Source of the DNA: Gimesia algae
GTDB taxonomy: Bacteria > Planctomycetota > Planctomycetia > Planctomycetales > Planctomycetaceae
Assembly: GCF_007746795.1 (NCBI RefSeq)
Contig: NZ_CP036343.1
Location: 4,024,369 to 4,088,368, forward strand
Direction of reading: 5' to 3'
Length of the DNA stretch: 64,000 nucleotides
Shown here piece after piece: positions 20,403 through 30,390 of the stretch (its first letter is position 1; every line of letters begins with the position of its first letter). A model generated the notes under the pieces. It worked only from the letters and a program-made list of their open reading frames with translations, did no database searches and was not told the DNA's origin. Position numbers and translations under genes: made by a program.

Positions 20403-20582
20403 ATTCAATTTGGATTGAGGCTGATCTGGATATTGTACCCAATTGCGGATCATGCCATAATCCACAGTTTTTACATTCCGCCAGTAAACAAGCAGAGTTC
20501 TTGTTTTCCAGTTCACAACGAAAATGGATTTTCCAGATTTAACCCACTTACATTAATCCCCAAACTACGGAGGGCGATTGAG

Positions 20583-22022
20583 ATGAACTTAATCGCTGAT
20601 ACGTCTACGCAACTGGATGCAACACACTTAGTATCCACAACAGAACAGCCGCACTCAGATCAGCATGCTCACGCTGAGCCACCTGCCTTCTACAGTGTCA
20701 TTCCGTTTGCCTTGCTATTGCTGTGTATCGCTTTTCTTCCCTTGATTCACAAAACGGAAGAATGGTGGGAGCATAACAAAAACCGACTGCTGGTCGCTGT
20801 CAGTCTCGGGCTGGTCACGCTGCTCTATTACACATTCGTCTATGGCCATGGTGTAATTGATCACGGAACTCACGAGATGTCTGCTCCCGGGTTCCCAGCT
20901 GCGATTGTTGTTCTTAAAAACGCATTACTGGTGGAATACATTCCGTTTATTGCCCTGCTCTTCAGCCTGTATGTGATCAGCGGTGGTATTGCCTTCAATG
21001 GAAATCTGGTCGGCCGCCCAAGGTTGAATACCGCCATCCTCGCCATCGGTGCTGCAATTTCCAGTTTCATTGGAACCACCGGCGCAGCCATGTTACTGAT
21101 TCGTCCACTGCTGAAAGCAAACGCAAAACGCGATTATGTGGCTCATACCATCATATTTTTCATCTTTGTCGTCTGTAATACCGGCGGATGTCTGTTACCA
21201 ATTGGAGACCCTCCCCTCTTTCTGGGGTTCCTGAGAGGTGTTCCGTTCACATGGACACTCAATCTGTGGCCGATGTGGCTGGCAATGAATCTCTGCCTGC
21301 TGGCGATTTATTTCGTCTACGACAGCATTCGCTATAAGAAGGAAAACCGGGAAAAGGTCGAAGCACCGCCGGAAACCATCGAGCCTTTCGCACTCCGAGG
21401 CGGGCTTAACTTTCTCTGGTTACTGATGGTGATCTTCTGTGTCGCCTTGCTTGATCCATCCAAACCGGTTCCTTACACAGATGGCTGGCATGCTCCCCAC
21501 TTTCTAAGGGAAGTCTGCATGTTTGGTCTCGCAGGTATCTCCTTACTCACCACATCTAAAAGTATCCGGGTACAGAATTCCTTCAATTATGAAGCCATTC
21601 TGGAAGTCGCAGCGTTATTTGTCGGGATCTTTATCTGCATGCAGGCACCCGTTCAAATCCTGAACGTTTATGGAGGCTCTCTGGGAATTGATGCCCCCTG
21701 GAAATTTTACTGGGCCACAGGCACACTCTCCAGCTTCTTAGACAATGCCCCTACCTATGTGGTCTTCTTTGAAACGGCCAAAGCTGCTCCTACACCTGGA
21801 TCTGAGATTGCGGGAGTGAATGAGCTTGTACTCATCGCCATCAGTCTGGGGTCTGTCTTCATGGGTGCGATGACATATATCGGAAACGGTCCTAACTTCA
21901 TGGTCAAAGCCATCGCCGAAAAGAATAACATCCGCATGCCCAGTTTCTTTGGCTACATGGTTTACAGCTGTATTGTATTACTTCCCCTGTCGCTCCTGTT
22001 AACGATTGTGTTTCTGCTTTAA
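20583..22022 (+). CDS. NhaD-type sodium:proton antiporter / ArsB-NhaD superfamily transporter
   Basis: Polytopic membrane protein of 479 residues with about 12 hydrophobic helices. Conserved stretches [39 protein letters not shown] and [15 protein letters not shown] are the hallmark of NhaD/citrate-transporter-like antiporters. The N terminus is His-rich (SDQHAHAE). I chose the ATG at 20583 because CGGAGGGCG lies just upstream; an in-frame TTG at 20415 would add 56 atypical residues. A strong bidirectional terminator follows. It exchanges sodium for protons by family; specificity untested. Confidence 0.9.
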   Translation: MNLIADTSTQLDATHLVSTTEQPHSDQHAHAEPPAFYSVIPFALLLLCIAFLPLIHKTEEWWEHNKNRLLVAVSLGLVTLLYYTFVYGHGVIDHGTHEMSAPGFPAAIVVLKNALLVEYIPFIALLFSLYVISGGIAFNGNLVGRPRLNTAILAIGAAISSFIGTTGAAMLLIRPLLKANAKRDYVAHTIIFFIFVVCNTGGCLLPIGDPPLFLGFLRGVPFTWTLNLWPMWLAMNLCLLAIYFVYDSIRYKKENREKVEAPPETIEPFALRGGLNFLWLLMVIFCVALLDPSKPVPYTDGWHAPHFLREVCMFGLAGISLLTTSKSIRVQNSFNYEAILEVAALFVGIFICMQAPVQILNVYGGSLGIDAPWKFYWATGTLSSFLDNAPTYVVFFETAKAAPTPGSEIAGVNELVLIAISLGSVFMGAMTYIGNGPNFMVKAIAEKNNIRMPSFFGYMVYSCIVLLPLSLLLTIVFLL

Positions 22023-22052
22023 ACAGACGCCGGAATCAATAATAAGTTCAAT

Positions 22053-22095
22053 GAAAACAGGCAGCCGAAGAAGACTTCTCCGGCTGCCTGTTTTC
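22053..22095. terminator. bidirectional intrinsic terminator
   Basis: Perfect 15-bp stem (GAAAACAGGCAGCCG against its complement 22081-22095) with an AAGAAGACTTCTC loop region that itself can extend the stem. The A-run and T-run at the outer ends make it work in both directions. It sits between the convergent antiporter and SGNH esterase genes. Confidence 0.9.
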
Positions 22096-22122
22096 AATTT
22101 TCTATTCCAGTTTGCTGCAGTT

Positions 22123-23517
22123 TCATTTCTGCTTCTTACCGGCGGCTACTTTCTTTAAGACATATTTCCGCGCCACAGGCTGATTCACTTCGTAAATCTT
22201 ATCTTCCAAAGCCAGAGCAGCAGCTTCACTCTCCTGAATCGTTTTTTCCTGAGTAGTCAGTTGCTTCTTCAGTCCCTCCAGCTTCTGGGTGTTCTTCTCA
22301 CCTTCCTGTGCATCCAGTTCGCGTTTCAGGCGTGCAAACTGCTGGAATGTACGCCAGCTGTTACGTTTATTTTTTACTGGACCGTTATTGCGTTCTTTAT
22401 TCAGCAGCGCCACTTTCATTGCCTGCTGATATTGAGGTGTTTTTGAATTGCCCTGTAACTCAATATGCTGTGCTAAAGTGGTATTGGAATACTGACCAGC
22501 TACTTCACCGTCAATCGTCAGTTCATAGCGACCAGCAGGCAATCCGTGAATCGACAGAGCTTCCTGGCTCATGCGATGTCCCAGCTTCGTCAGTTCCGCT
22601 CCCAGCTGTGCTTCTTCCGGCACGACCCAGGGCAGACTGTCCGCCAGCCAGGTAAAAGAAACACCATCGTCATCATAAGCCAGGTCAGTCAGTTTTCCGC
22701 CTCTTGCAGTGGCGACCGGCTCTCCATTGGCTTTTTCACTGATCGTAATACGGGATACCTGACGTTTCACATTCATGTCAGAGAGCAATGCAAAAGCCAT
22801 CACGACCTGACCCGGAGCATCAGGATGAACGGCATCACGGATAATGGTAAAGTCGGGATCTTTCTGCCGTGCCGCTATAGTGATGTTATTCAAGGGGCCA
22901 TACATGTCGACAAATCCAAAACCGGATTCCGCTGCCACTTCCCGCAACCAGGTTCCATAATAGGCCAGTACCGAGTTATACAACTCCACAGCACTGGGAT
23001 CCCGTTTCCGCTTACCCATTCTTGCCGCCCGAGCATCGAACATCGTAGGGGTCATCAAGATGGGCTTGGCATTGATCGCTTCAATTTTAGTAATCAGCTC
23101 TTTCATGTCACTGTAATAGGTCTGAAAGATTTCTTCATTGAATGGCTGATACTGCCCATCATTCATCCCCAGCAGAATGGTGACATACTTGGGTTTATAA
23201 GCAGCCACATCCCGATCAAAACGCACCAGAGCATCCCAGGCCTTGGCTCCTCCAACACCCGCATTATGGAATTTCAATCGCATTTTGGGATAACGTGTGT
23301 AAAAGAAGTCTTCCACGTATTGCGTATACAGACACTGGTGAGTAATGCTGTCACCCAGAAATACAATGGAATCTCCCGATTCCAGCTCCAGTTTTGACAA
23401 AGGTGCTTTGTGAGCCTGCTGCTGTGCTTCCTGAGCCTGCAACAGACTGGCTGTTATTAAGAATAGCCCCAGCGTAATGGTATAGACCAGCTTTGTTATG
23501 ACCATTGAAAATCTCAT
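22123..23517 (-). CDS. SGNH/GDSL-type esterase, secreted
   Basis: 464-residue exported hydrolase. N-terminal signal peptide (about residues 1-28, ending LLQAQEA). Block I is IVFLGDSITHQ (nucleophile Ser), then a Gly in NAGVGGAKAWD, block III ILLGMNDGQY (Asn), and block V RDAVHPDAPGQ (Asp and His). The C-terminal third is a charged coiled-coil-like region and a basic end. Such proteins are common in planctomycetes and may deacylate polysaccharides; substrate unknown. A terminator lies just past the stop codon. Confidence 0.88.
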   Translation of the reverse strand: MRFSMVITKLVYTITLGLFLITASLLQAQEAQQQAHKAPLSKLELESGDSIVFLGDSITHQCLYTQYVEDFFYTRYPKMRLKFHNAGVGGAKAWDALVRFDRDVAAYKPKYVTILLGMNDGQYQPFNEEIFQTYYSDMKELITKIEAINAKPILMTPTMFDARAARMGKRKRDPSAVELYNSVLAYYGTWLREVAAESGFGFVDMYGPLNNITIAARQKDPDFTIIRDAVHPDAPGQVVMAFALLSDMNVKRQVSRITISEKANGEPVATARGGKLTDLAYDDDGVSFTWLADSLPWVVPEEAQLGAELTKLGHRMSQEALSIHGLPAGRYELTIDGEVAGQYSNTTLAQHIELQGNSKTPQYQQAMKVALLNKERNNGPVKNKRNSWRTFQQFARLKRELDAQEGEKNTQKLEGLKKQLTTQEKTIQESEAAALALEDKIYEVNQPVARKYVLKKVAAGKKQK

Positions 23518-23710
23518 GTTGTTTCCCCTGCTTCAAATATAGAATGGAGACCTGTATACGGAATCATGCAGGTCGTTTGACATAAAATAATTCTTCCAGC
23601 CCCTGGACCGGGTACAAGCTAATGTCCTGTGAACCGCTTCGTTTTGCAAGCGCCAATTCATTTTGACAGCTTAATTTGAGTCAATTCAGGAGCTACCGAT
23701 CTGCCATCGT

Positions 23711-25498
23711 TCATTCACTTTTGAGAACTTTCATTCCTGGCGGATACAGTAGTGGAGTGGGGTCTGCCAGTGGCAGCTCCAGTCGATCTGCTGTCTTTTG
23801 ATCGAGAAATACGGCGGCTACCGGATCAGCAAATACCAGTTGCCATTGCGGATTATTTAACAGACCGTTGATTTCGTTTCGCGAAAATCGACTGTCCAGA
23901 ATGATCGCGGGAAGTTGCCCGTTTTCGTCTTCCAGTAGATAAGCCCAACCAGACATGTTATACGACATCTGCTGTTGAAACTGTTCGTACAACTGAAAAG
24001 TCTCTTTGGAATTGACTTCCAGCCGACCATCGAAAAATACTTTTCGCTCAGGCCCGTTATGAAATATATAAACGGCTGCCTGCCCATTATTCGAAACAAA
24101 TGCACGATCGGGCATCCCCGGCTGTCCCGCGAATTCTGAAGCCGCGTGTGCATACCATGCTTCCTGCTCCCCCAGCCCCAGAACTTTCTCTTCTCCCCCC
24201 CACTGATGCCAGTAACCGCTAAATACACTGATCATTAGAAACAGGAATATGAGTGCGCTGCTCCCGTTTTGAAGTAACGATTCCTCAAAATATCGGAGTG
24301 AACTCCCGGCAGCTGGTACTCCCTTAGCCTGTACTCTCCTTGACACAGCCATCCGTACCCAGTCCGATAAATTATCACTTAAGATCATTCCCGAAATCAG
24401 AGCAAAGATCGCTGTATTTCGCGAAGCCTTCAATGCCAGATGTGTAAAGGCCATGAACAACAGAATCCGAAACGGGTTCACACGTCTGGAGATCAACAGA
24501 GGAATAAAACTGCAAAAAGTCAGTATCGCCAGCAGAACCTGCGAGAGTAGAAACAGGTTTCCCAGGCCATGCTGTCTGATGAAATCGAGCGGCCGTTGAA
24601 ATTCACCGACTCTCACGGAATAAAAAGCCTGATCGACAGAAAACTTTTCATACAGCGTCAGCGGGAACAATACACCCTGCTCAAAATAAGGGTTTAGAAA
24701 ACAGGCAATCACCGTCAATACGCCTGCTCTGACCAAAGTGATAACAGACAGCGAATCACTGGGCGCTTCGATGCCAAATCGCCCCTGTGCCCAGTGTCGA
24801 ATCAGATAATCGAGCACAAACAATCCACTGACCACCAGCCCCAGCACAAATAATGCATGACTGTTGACCCACAGGAATGTGATCAGGGGAATCAGATAAA
24901 TCAGTCTGGGATGCGAGGGCAGACGACTGATGACATACATCCAGACAGCAAGATACAGCAGTGATAACATTTCAGGACGAACAACAGAGCGACCGGAAAG
25001 ACAAATTACTGGTAAGACCCAGCACAGCGCTTTCCAGCAGGCAGACAATGATCTGCCCGAAGCATACCAGGCCACACCAATTGTCAGAGCCAGGCAGAAC
25101 GACTTGGCTAAGATCAGTAAATCTACTCCCCCCCAGCGATAAAGCCAGGTCACCAGGATTTGAAAACCCCAGTGCAGATCAATCCAGGGACGATCATAAT
25201 CGATGAAAGTAAACCAGTCGAAATACGGAACAGTACCGCGTTCCAGAATCAATTGCCCTGTCCGCAGATGCCACCAGATATCCATATTCCGTAACGGAAA
25301 GCAGGCAACCAGAAACGTCCAGATCAGCAAGAGCGATAAAAAGAATAGCTCTATGGGTAGAAGACTCACACGTGGAAACAGGGAAGATTGCTGATCCATT
25401 TGCACAGCAAGACCAGCCGCTGGCGGCACAGCTTCCCTTGTTTTTCTGGAAACCCGTTTTTCAGCCTTGCTGGAAGACTTTTTTCCTTTACGGGACAT
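23711..25498 (-). CDS. polytopic membrane protein, GT-C-like
   Basis: 595-residue integral membrane protein with roughly ten or more hydrophobic segments and a Lys/Ser-rich cytoplasmic N terminus (RKGKKSSSKAEKRVSRK). After the first helix comes FPLRNMDIWWHLRTGQLIL with an acidic pair region, followed by DWFTFIDYDRPWIDLHW, recalling GT-C glycosyltransferases, in which an Asp-containing first loop is catalytic. The C-terminal 150 residues look like a soluble periplasmic domain. Function is not established; the glycosyltransferase idea is inference only. Single gene. Confidence 0.6.
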   Translation of the reverse strand: MSRKGKKSSSKAEKRVSRKTREAVPPAAGLAVQMDQQSSLFPRVSLLPIELFFLSLLLIWTFLVACFPLRNMDIWWHLRTGQLILERGTVPYFDWFTFIDYDRPWIDLHWGFQILVTWLYRWGGVDLLILAKSFCLALTIGVAWYASGRSLSACWKALCWVLPVICLSGRSVVRPEMLSLLYLAVWMYVISRLPSHPRLIYLIPLITFLWVNSHALFVLGLVVSGLFVLDYLIRHWAQGRFGIEAPSDSLSVITLVRAGVLTVIACFLNPYFEQGVLFPLTLYEKFSVDQAFYSVRVGEFQRPLDFIRQHGLGNLFLLSQVLLAILTFCSFIPLLISRRVNPFRILLFMAFTHLALKASRNTAIFALISGMILSDNLSDWVRMAVSRRVQAKGVPAAGSSLRYFEESLLQNGSSALIFLFLMISVFSGYWHQWGGEEKVLGLGEQEAWYAHAASEFAGQPGMPDRAFVSNNGQAAVYIFHNGPERKVFFDGRLEVNSKETFQLYEQFQQQMSYNMSGWAYLLEDENGQLPAIILDSRFSRNEINGLLNNPQWQLVFADPVAAVFLDQKTADRLELPLADPTPLLYPPGMKVLKSE

Positions 25499-25661
25499 AT
25501 CATTATCGCCTTTTCGGACCTCATCAGAAAGAAACAGTGACTCTCAACAGATATTGTAACGCAGGTCCGGTCTCTAAAAAATAAACATCGTCCCTTTGAA
25601 GATGAGATTCTCGACAGAGTGATTCAGAGTTAATCATCGCAGTCGAAGAGTCTGAGCCCGA

Positions 25662-26186
25662 CTAAATCGGCACACGTTTCTGCTGCGAATGCGGGGACCA
25701 GTCAAACTGATATGCTTTCCCCAGTTGCAGGCGTGTCAGATAGATCATTTGATGTGTGTGGCCAACAAAATGGGAAACCGTATGAGAAATGGCTCCCAGA
25801 ACTGTCACCGTGAACCCCTGGATCTGACGTGTTTCCAGTAACTTCTCTGGCGAAAGCGACTGAATGACGGCGCCTGCCTGCGCAACGGTCTGATTCATCA
25901 ATCCAGTTAACTCATTTAAGGAGAGTCTGACATCTGCGCGGAATTCCAGGTCACGTTGTCGCTCATCCTTCAGGTCAGGAATTCCTTTGACGGCCCACTG
26001 ATTCAAGTTGCCGCAAATATGCAGAATCAGATTCCCAATGCTGTTAAGCTCCGGTTCGGGTCGCCACCAGATTTGATCGGAATCAAGCTGGTTCAGACAG
26101 TGCTCGATTTTATGAACAGACTGCTCCAGTAAATGGATTGATTCTAATATATATTCGCGGGTAATCTGATCGGCAGCAGATGGCAT
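25662..26186 (-). CDS. DinB-like (DUF1572-type) protein
   Basis: 174-residue four-helix protein of the DinB/YfiT superfamily. The metal-ligand histidines are visible: His in LILHICGNLNQW and two more in SHTVSHFVGHTHQMIYL. Family members include bacillithiol/mycothiol-linked transferases and uncharacterised enzymes; the exact reaction is unknown. It lies between the membrane protein and the ROK regulator, 50 bp downstream of the latter on the same strand, so it may be cotranscribed with it. Confidence 0.8.
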   Translation of the reverse strand: MPSAADQITREYILESIHLLEQSVHKIEHCLNQLDSDQIWWRPEPELNSIGNLILHICGNLNQWAVKGIPDLKDERQRDLEFRADVRLSLNELTGLMNQTVAQAGAVIQSLSPEKLLETRQIQGFTVTVLGAISHTVSHFVGHTHQMIYLTRLQLGKAYQFDWSPHSQQKRVPI

Positions 26187-26236
26187 CTTCTGGTGATTTC
26201 CCTACACTGTGGAGACCTGTATCAGCCTGCTGCGGG

Positions 26237-27406
26237 CTAAGTCAAACGTGGTCCTAATGAATTTGCCAGGTGGTTGATAATACCGGCGACAGCCCCCAGA
26301 TATTTATTCCCTTTGGAACGTTCAATTTCACAGGAACTGGAGGAAGGCTGTAAAGCGCGACTCTTTGCAATCTCACACATCTTATCGAATACGTCATCAC
26401 GCAGATCGAACAATCGTGCAGTAATAAAGATGTTCGCCGGATTGAAAATATTGATTGCCGCAGCAACACCAATAGCCAGGAACTCAATCGTGTGATCCAG
26501 CTCGGGAGTAATATCTAGTTCGCCCTGCTTGACCAGCTCTGCAATCGCTTCGAATTCGAGGTCCTTACCAAGTCGCTTCGAAACGTAATGGGTCAATGCT
26601 AAATCGGTGGCAACGGTTTCCAGGCATCCCAGATTTCCACAACCACACATGCGTCCCCCTTCGGGTTCAACTGTGATATGTGCAATTTCACCAGCCAGAC
26701 CATGTTGGCCATCCAGCAACTGCCCCCCCGTGAAGACACCCATCCCAAATCCCGATGTGACATCCAGGTTAATAAAATCTTCCACAGACTGACCTGCTCC
26801 ATAGGTCTTCTCTGACAGACATAACGAAGTCGATTTCTGTACGAGCACACATTCCAGATCGGTACGGCTGGCGATGTCGATCGCAGGAGCCTGTCCATCA
26901 ACAATATGCAGGTTCGAAGCCAGGAAAATACGACCATCGTTACTGTTAACCAGACCAGGCACGGTAATCCCGACACCCAGCGCAGGAATCTCTTCCTTTT
27001 CAACCAGATTCAGAATCTTACCCGAAATAATTTCAATCAGCTCTGAATAGCTCTGTGGTGTTTTAAAGCGATCCAGTTTGTCTTCATGCAAATGACCGTC
27101 CAGACCGGATGCCACAATCGAACAATAATCCCATTCCAGAACAACCCCAATCACCTGTGCACTGAAACGGGGGAGTTGTAACAATTTGCCCGGTCGCCCT
27201 ACAGAAAACTCAGCCGTCTCCCGTTCTTCGAGCAGCCCGGCTTCCAATAGAGCACTGACGGCTTTCGATACTGTAGGGGCACTGATTCCTGAGCAACGCA
27301 TGACATCAGCACGTGTTAATGTTCCCTGGCTCTGGATAACTTCCAAAACCTTACGAACGTTCATTTTTCGTAGTAAGCTCGGTCGGTGTGGGGATTGCAT
27401 AGTCAC
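26237..27406 (-). CDS. ROK-family transcriptional regulator
   Basis: 389-residue protein with an N-terminal winged helix-turn-helix (VRKVLEVIQSQGTLTRADVM, ISAPTVSKAVSALLEAGLLEE, about residues 18-60) and a C-terminal ROK domain. The ROK zinc motif reads MCGCGNLGCLETVA and the sugar-kinase-like loop has GLAGEIAHITVEPEGG. It is the NagC/XylR type: it binds a sugar or sugar phosphate and controls catabolic genes. Its target operon is not identifiable; a palindrome upstream (27653-27672) could be its operator. Confidence 0.88.
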   Translation of the reverse strand: MTMQSPHRPSLLRKMNVRKVLEVIQSQGTLTRADVMRCSGISAPTVSKAVSALLEAGLLEERETAEFSVGRPGKLLQLPRFSAQVIGVVLEWDYCSIVASGLDGHLHEDKLDRFKTPQSYSELIEIISGKILNLVEKEEIPALGVGITVPGLVNSNDGRIFLASNLHIVDGQAPAIDIASRTDLECVLVQKSTSLCLSEKTYGAGQSVEDFINLDVTSGFGMGVFTGGQLLDGQHGLAGEIAHITVEPEGGRMCGCGNLGCLETVATDLALTHYVSKRLGKDLEFEAIAELVKQGELDITPELDHTIEFLAIGVAAAINIFNPANIFITARLFDLRDDVFDKMCEIAKSRALQPSSSSCEIERSKGNKYLGAVAGIINHLANSLGPRLT

Positions 27407-28241
27407 TCTACGTATATAGAAAGAAATGAAGTTAACAACGACAGGTTGCCAGATAAATTCAACAAATCACTTGAACATCATTAAAAAGCGAGAACAGGCC
27501 CTCATCAGACTGGCGCAACTTGGCGAGTGAAAGCTGCAGAAAAGTGAAACGTCCTGTCGCTGTGACTTAATATAATACGGAATCTTCACATAATTACAAA
27601 CGCCCCGCAAAATAATGGTATTCATTTTTTCATGTTAGTGATTTTGCCGCCTCGGTTTCAGATATGAAACCGGATCTATCAATTCATTCAGATCAGTACG
27701 TAAAAAGACCCGATTGACCAAACAGAAGTCAACTCGGGCCTGCTTGAGTTGGCATCTACCAGGTTTGATCAACCGGGTTACTTATTTAGCTGACATTGGT
27801 GATAAAGACTATAAATATAGATTAAAATCAGCCGGGACCTCCGTAGTTCCCGATGACTTCTATAGAAAGTATAAACTACAGTTGAAGTGAATGTGTGGAG
27901 GTAACTCCCTGCATATTGGACAAGCAGATCGATTTAATTTCATACCCTTCCGATTATTCCGAATAGTGTCAATTCAAACAGGTATCCTGCTTGCGAATAC
28001 CTTGCGAATACATAGACTAAAAAACGGATTTGAGGGAAAGGATCAACCGAAAATCAGGTTTTCTTTCATACGAGTTCAGTCGGACGTAAGTGGGACCGGA
28101 TTTCGAAAAATGCAATCTTCTGGCTAGACAGCTCCGCCTGGAGTAGTTCTGCGGGTAGTTTTGATGTGAAGGAAAAAGTCTCACAACAGAATTCTGTCGC
28201 AAGACTTTATGATTTGGATGGAACGGAAACTAAAACTTCTA
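27407..28241. other. 835-bp gap with two hairpins
   Basis: No convincing gene. Contains a perfect 8-bp palindrome CGGTTTCA-gata-TGAAACCG at 27653-27672, a candidate operator for the ROK regulator, and a hairpin CCCGATTGAC / GTCAACTCGGG at 27709-27738 with one bulge. The ORFs of about 60-80 codons here (for example at 27891) have no ribosome site and unusual composition. The rest is AT-rich and unexplained. Confidence 0.4.
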
Positions 28242-29138
28242 TCAGTCGCCAGAGACCAGAGACTCGTTATAAACATGTAAATCGCGGGTTGGATAGGGAA
28301 TGTTGAAACCTCGCTCATCAAAGCCCAGTTTGATCCGCTCTATCAGGTCCCAGCGTGTCGTCCAGAAATCTGCATTGTTCACCCAGGGACGCACAACAAA
28401 GTTCACACTGCTGTCACCCAGTTCATTTACGGCGACAACGGGTGCAGGGTCAGAAAGTACCCGCTCATCTCCCTGCACGACTTCTTCCAGAAACGACTTG
28501 ACGGCCCTCAGATCATCGTCATATCCACAACCAATCACCAGATCGATTCTTCTGGTCGGCTTTTTGGAAAAATTCCTGATCGTTCCTCCGGAAATCTGGC
28601 CATTCGGAACCACAATCGCAATATTGTCGCCGGTCCGCAGATGGGTGGAGAAGATCTGGATTTCTTCAACTATCCCCGCCGTGCCACCTGCTTCAATATA
28701 ATCACCCACGCGAAATGGTTTGAATAAAATCAGCATCACTCCCGAAGCAAAATTTCCCAGTGTCCCCTGGAACGCCATCCCAATCGCAAAACCAGCTGCC
28801 GCCAATACCGCAGCCAGGGAGTTCGTATTGATTCCCAGTTTTGAAATCGCAGCCAGAATCACCATCACCATCAAGATAGAATAGATGATGTTTGACAGAA
28901 AACGAGCCAGCGTGTCATCGACCTTCGCCTGTTTCATCAATCGGTTACAGAATCGACTGAGAATGTTGGTAATCCACTTACCCACCAGAAATATCAGCAG
29001 GGCCATTACAATATTAATGCTTAAATGGGTTCCTTCCCTTGCCAGATATTCTTTCACTGTATCCCAGACTCCACTCACTGCATGCAGTGGATCTTCTGCC
29101 GTTACAGGCTTTTCCTCTGCGAAAATAATCGACCACAT
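28242..29138 (-). CDS. MscS-family mechanosensitive channel
   Basis: 298-residue small-conductance mechanosensitive channel. Three N-terminal transmembrane helices (INIVMALLIFLVGKWI, NIIYSILMVMVILAAI) end in the pore helix LAAVLAAAGFAIGMAFQGTLGNFASG with the Ala/Gly packing pattern of MscS TM3, followed by the beta domain (FRVGDYIEAGGTAGIVEEIQ) and a cytoplasmic vestibule. It relieves osmotic pressure in the inner membrane. The ATG at 29138 has an AGAGGGAA box; the longer frame to 29354 is rejected. Divergent from the parvulin gene. Confidence 0.93.
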   Translation of the reverse strand: MWSIIFAEEKPVTAEDPLHAVSGVWDTVKEYLAREGTHLSINIVMALLIFLVGKWITNILSRFCNRLMKQAKVDDTLARFLSNIIYSILMVMVILAAISKLGINTNSLAAVLAAAGFAIGMAFQGTLGNFASGVMLILFKPFRVGDYIEAGGTAGIVEEIQIFSTHLRTGDNIAIVVPNGQISGGTIRNFSKKPTRRIDLVIGCGYDDDLRAVKSFLEEVVQGDERVLSDPAPVVAVNELGDSSVNFVVRPWVNNADFWTTRWDLIERIKLGFDERGFNIPYPTRDLHVYNESLVSGD

Positions 29139-29400
29139 AGACGGGTTCCCTCTGTTAGAAATGAAAACGGAGATGCTCCAGAAACCCGTGTACGCTGGAT
29201 ATTTCCATATACCAGGCCGAACACACGTCGCTGACAGGCAAGATTCTAGGGTGTTTTCTGATTGAGTCCAACTTTGAATTTCATTATTTTGCAAACCAAA
29301 TTCAGACTGACAAGTCAGCTCCAACACACTACAATCGGCCATCATGCCCAGCATAGCCGGTTTTGATTTCGAATTGATTTTTCGCAGGAAGCAATCTGGA

Positions 29401-30354
29401 ATGTTTATCTCTCTCCGCTCCGTTCTTATCGTCAGCTCGCTGGCTCTCCTGACCTACTCCCCTGCACCCGGCTCACTTTCAGCCGCCGAACAGGCTCCCG
29501 CAGCAAAAGACACAACAAAAATTCTGGTCACGGTAAACGGTCATCCAGTCACTCAGGCGGATCTGGATTTCGCGACGCTCACCCGTAGAATGGCCGGCGA
29601 TCTGAAACCAACCCCTGCAAAAATTCTGGAAAGCCTGATCAACCAGCGGCTGATCCAGGACTTTCTGGCAGATAAGAAAATCACAGTCCCCGCTGAAATC
29701 CTCGATCAGAGTGTGTCCCGCGTCCGAGCACTCATGCAGAAAACAGGCAATGATCCGGATCAGGTCCTGTCTAAAATGAACTTCACGCCGGAAAAACTGC
29801 GTGCTGCCATCGAACTGCCACTCGCATGGAACATCTATGCCAGCAGTCAGATCACACCGGAAAAAATCCAGCACTACTTCAAAGAGCATCAAGAAGAATT
29901 AGATGGCACCCGGATCGAAGCCAGCCATATCTTATTAAAACCGGAAGATCCGTCGAATCAGGAATCCGTCGACAAAACCAAAGCACAGCTTACAGACATT
30001 CGTAAACAGATCCTCGAGGGAAAACTCACATTTACAGAAGCAGCGGCACAATACTCAACAGCCCCCAGCAAACAGGAGGGGGGTAAACTGGTCATGTCCG
30101 CCTACCGGGGCAAAATGCCTTTGATCTTAACTCAAAATATCTTTCCACTCCAGGAAGGCTCCATCAGCAAACCCTTTCAAACTCCGTTCGGCATTCACAT
30201 CGCCCGACTCAATAAGAAACATCCCGGACAGTTCAGTCTGGAAGATGTCCGCGGTGAAATCTATCGCAGCCTCTCACGCGCCCTCTGGGAGAAAACGATT
30301 CAGTCATTACGCAACTCTGCCAAAATCGACTGGAAAATCGATCGCCCCAGCTGA
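29401..30354 (+). CDS. parvulin-type peptidyl-prolyl isomerase, exported
   Basis: 317-residue SurA/PrsA-like foldase. Signal peptide at residues 1-30 (MFISLRSVLIVSSLALL), an N-terminal chaperone region (about 40-170) and a parvulin domain (about 180-280) with EASHILLKPEDPS, FTEAAAQYSTAPSKQEGG and FQTPFGIHIARLNK. It probably helps fold periplasmic or outer-membrane proteins. ATG at 29401 is preferred (AGGAAG upstream and signal peptide begins there). The M14-like gene follows after 36 bp. Confidence 0.9.
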   Translation: MFISLRSVLIVSSLALLTYSPAPGSLSAAEQAPAAKDTTKILVTVNGHPVTQADLDFATLTRRMAGDLKPTPAKILESLINQRLIQDFLADKKITVPAEILDQSVSRVRALMQKTGNDPDQVLSKMNFTPEKLRAAIELPLAWNIYASSQITPEKIQHYFKEHQEELDGTRIEASHILLKPEDPSNQESVDKTKAQLTDIRKQILEGKLTFTEAAAQYSTAPSKQEGGKLVMSAYRGKMPLILTQNIFPLQEGSISKPFQTPFGIHIARLNKKHPGQFSLEDVRGEIYRSLSRALWEKTIQSLRNSAKIDWKIDRPS

Positions 30355-30390
30355 TCTCATAGTTGCATACATCCTCCCAGGAATCGTTCC

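Noticed and set aside
27891..28127. 78-codon plus-strand ORF in the ROK/MscS gap
   Set aside because: No ribosome site and unusual composition; it is probably a chance frame.
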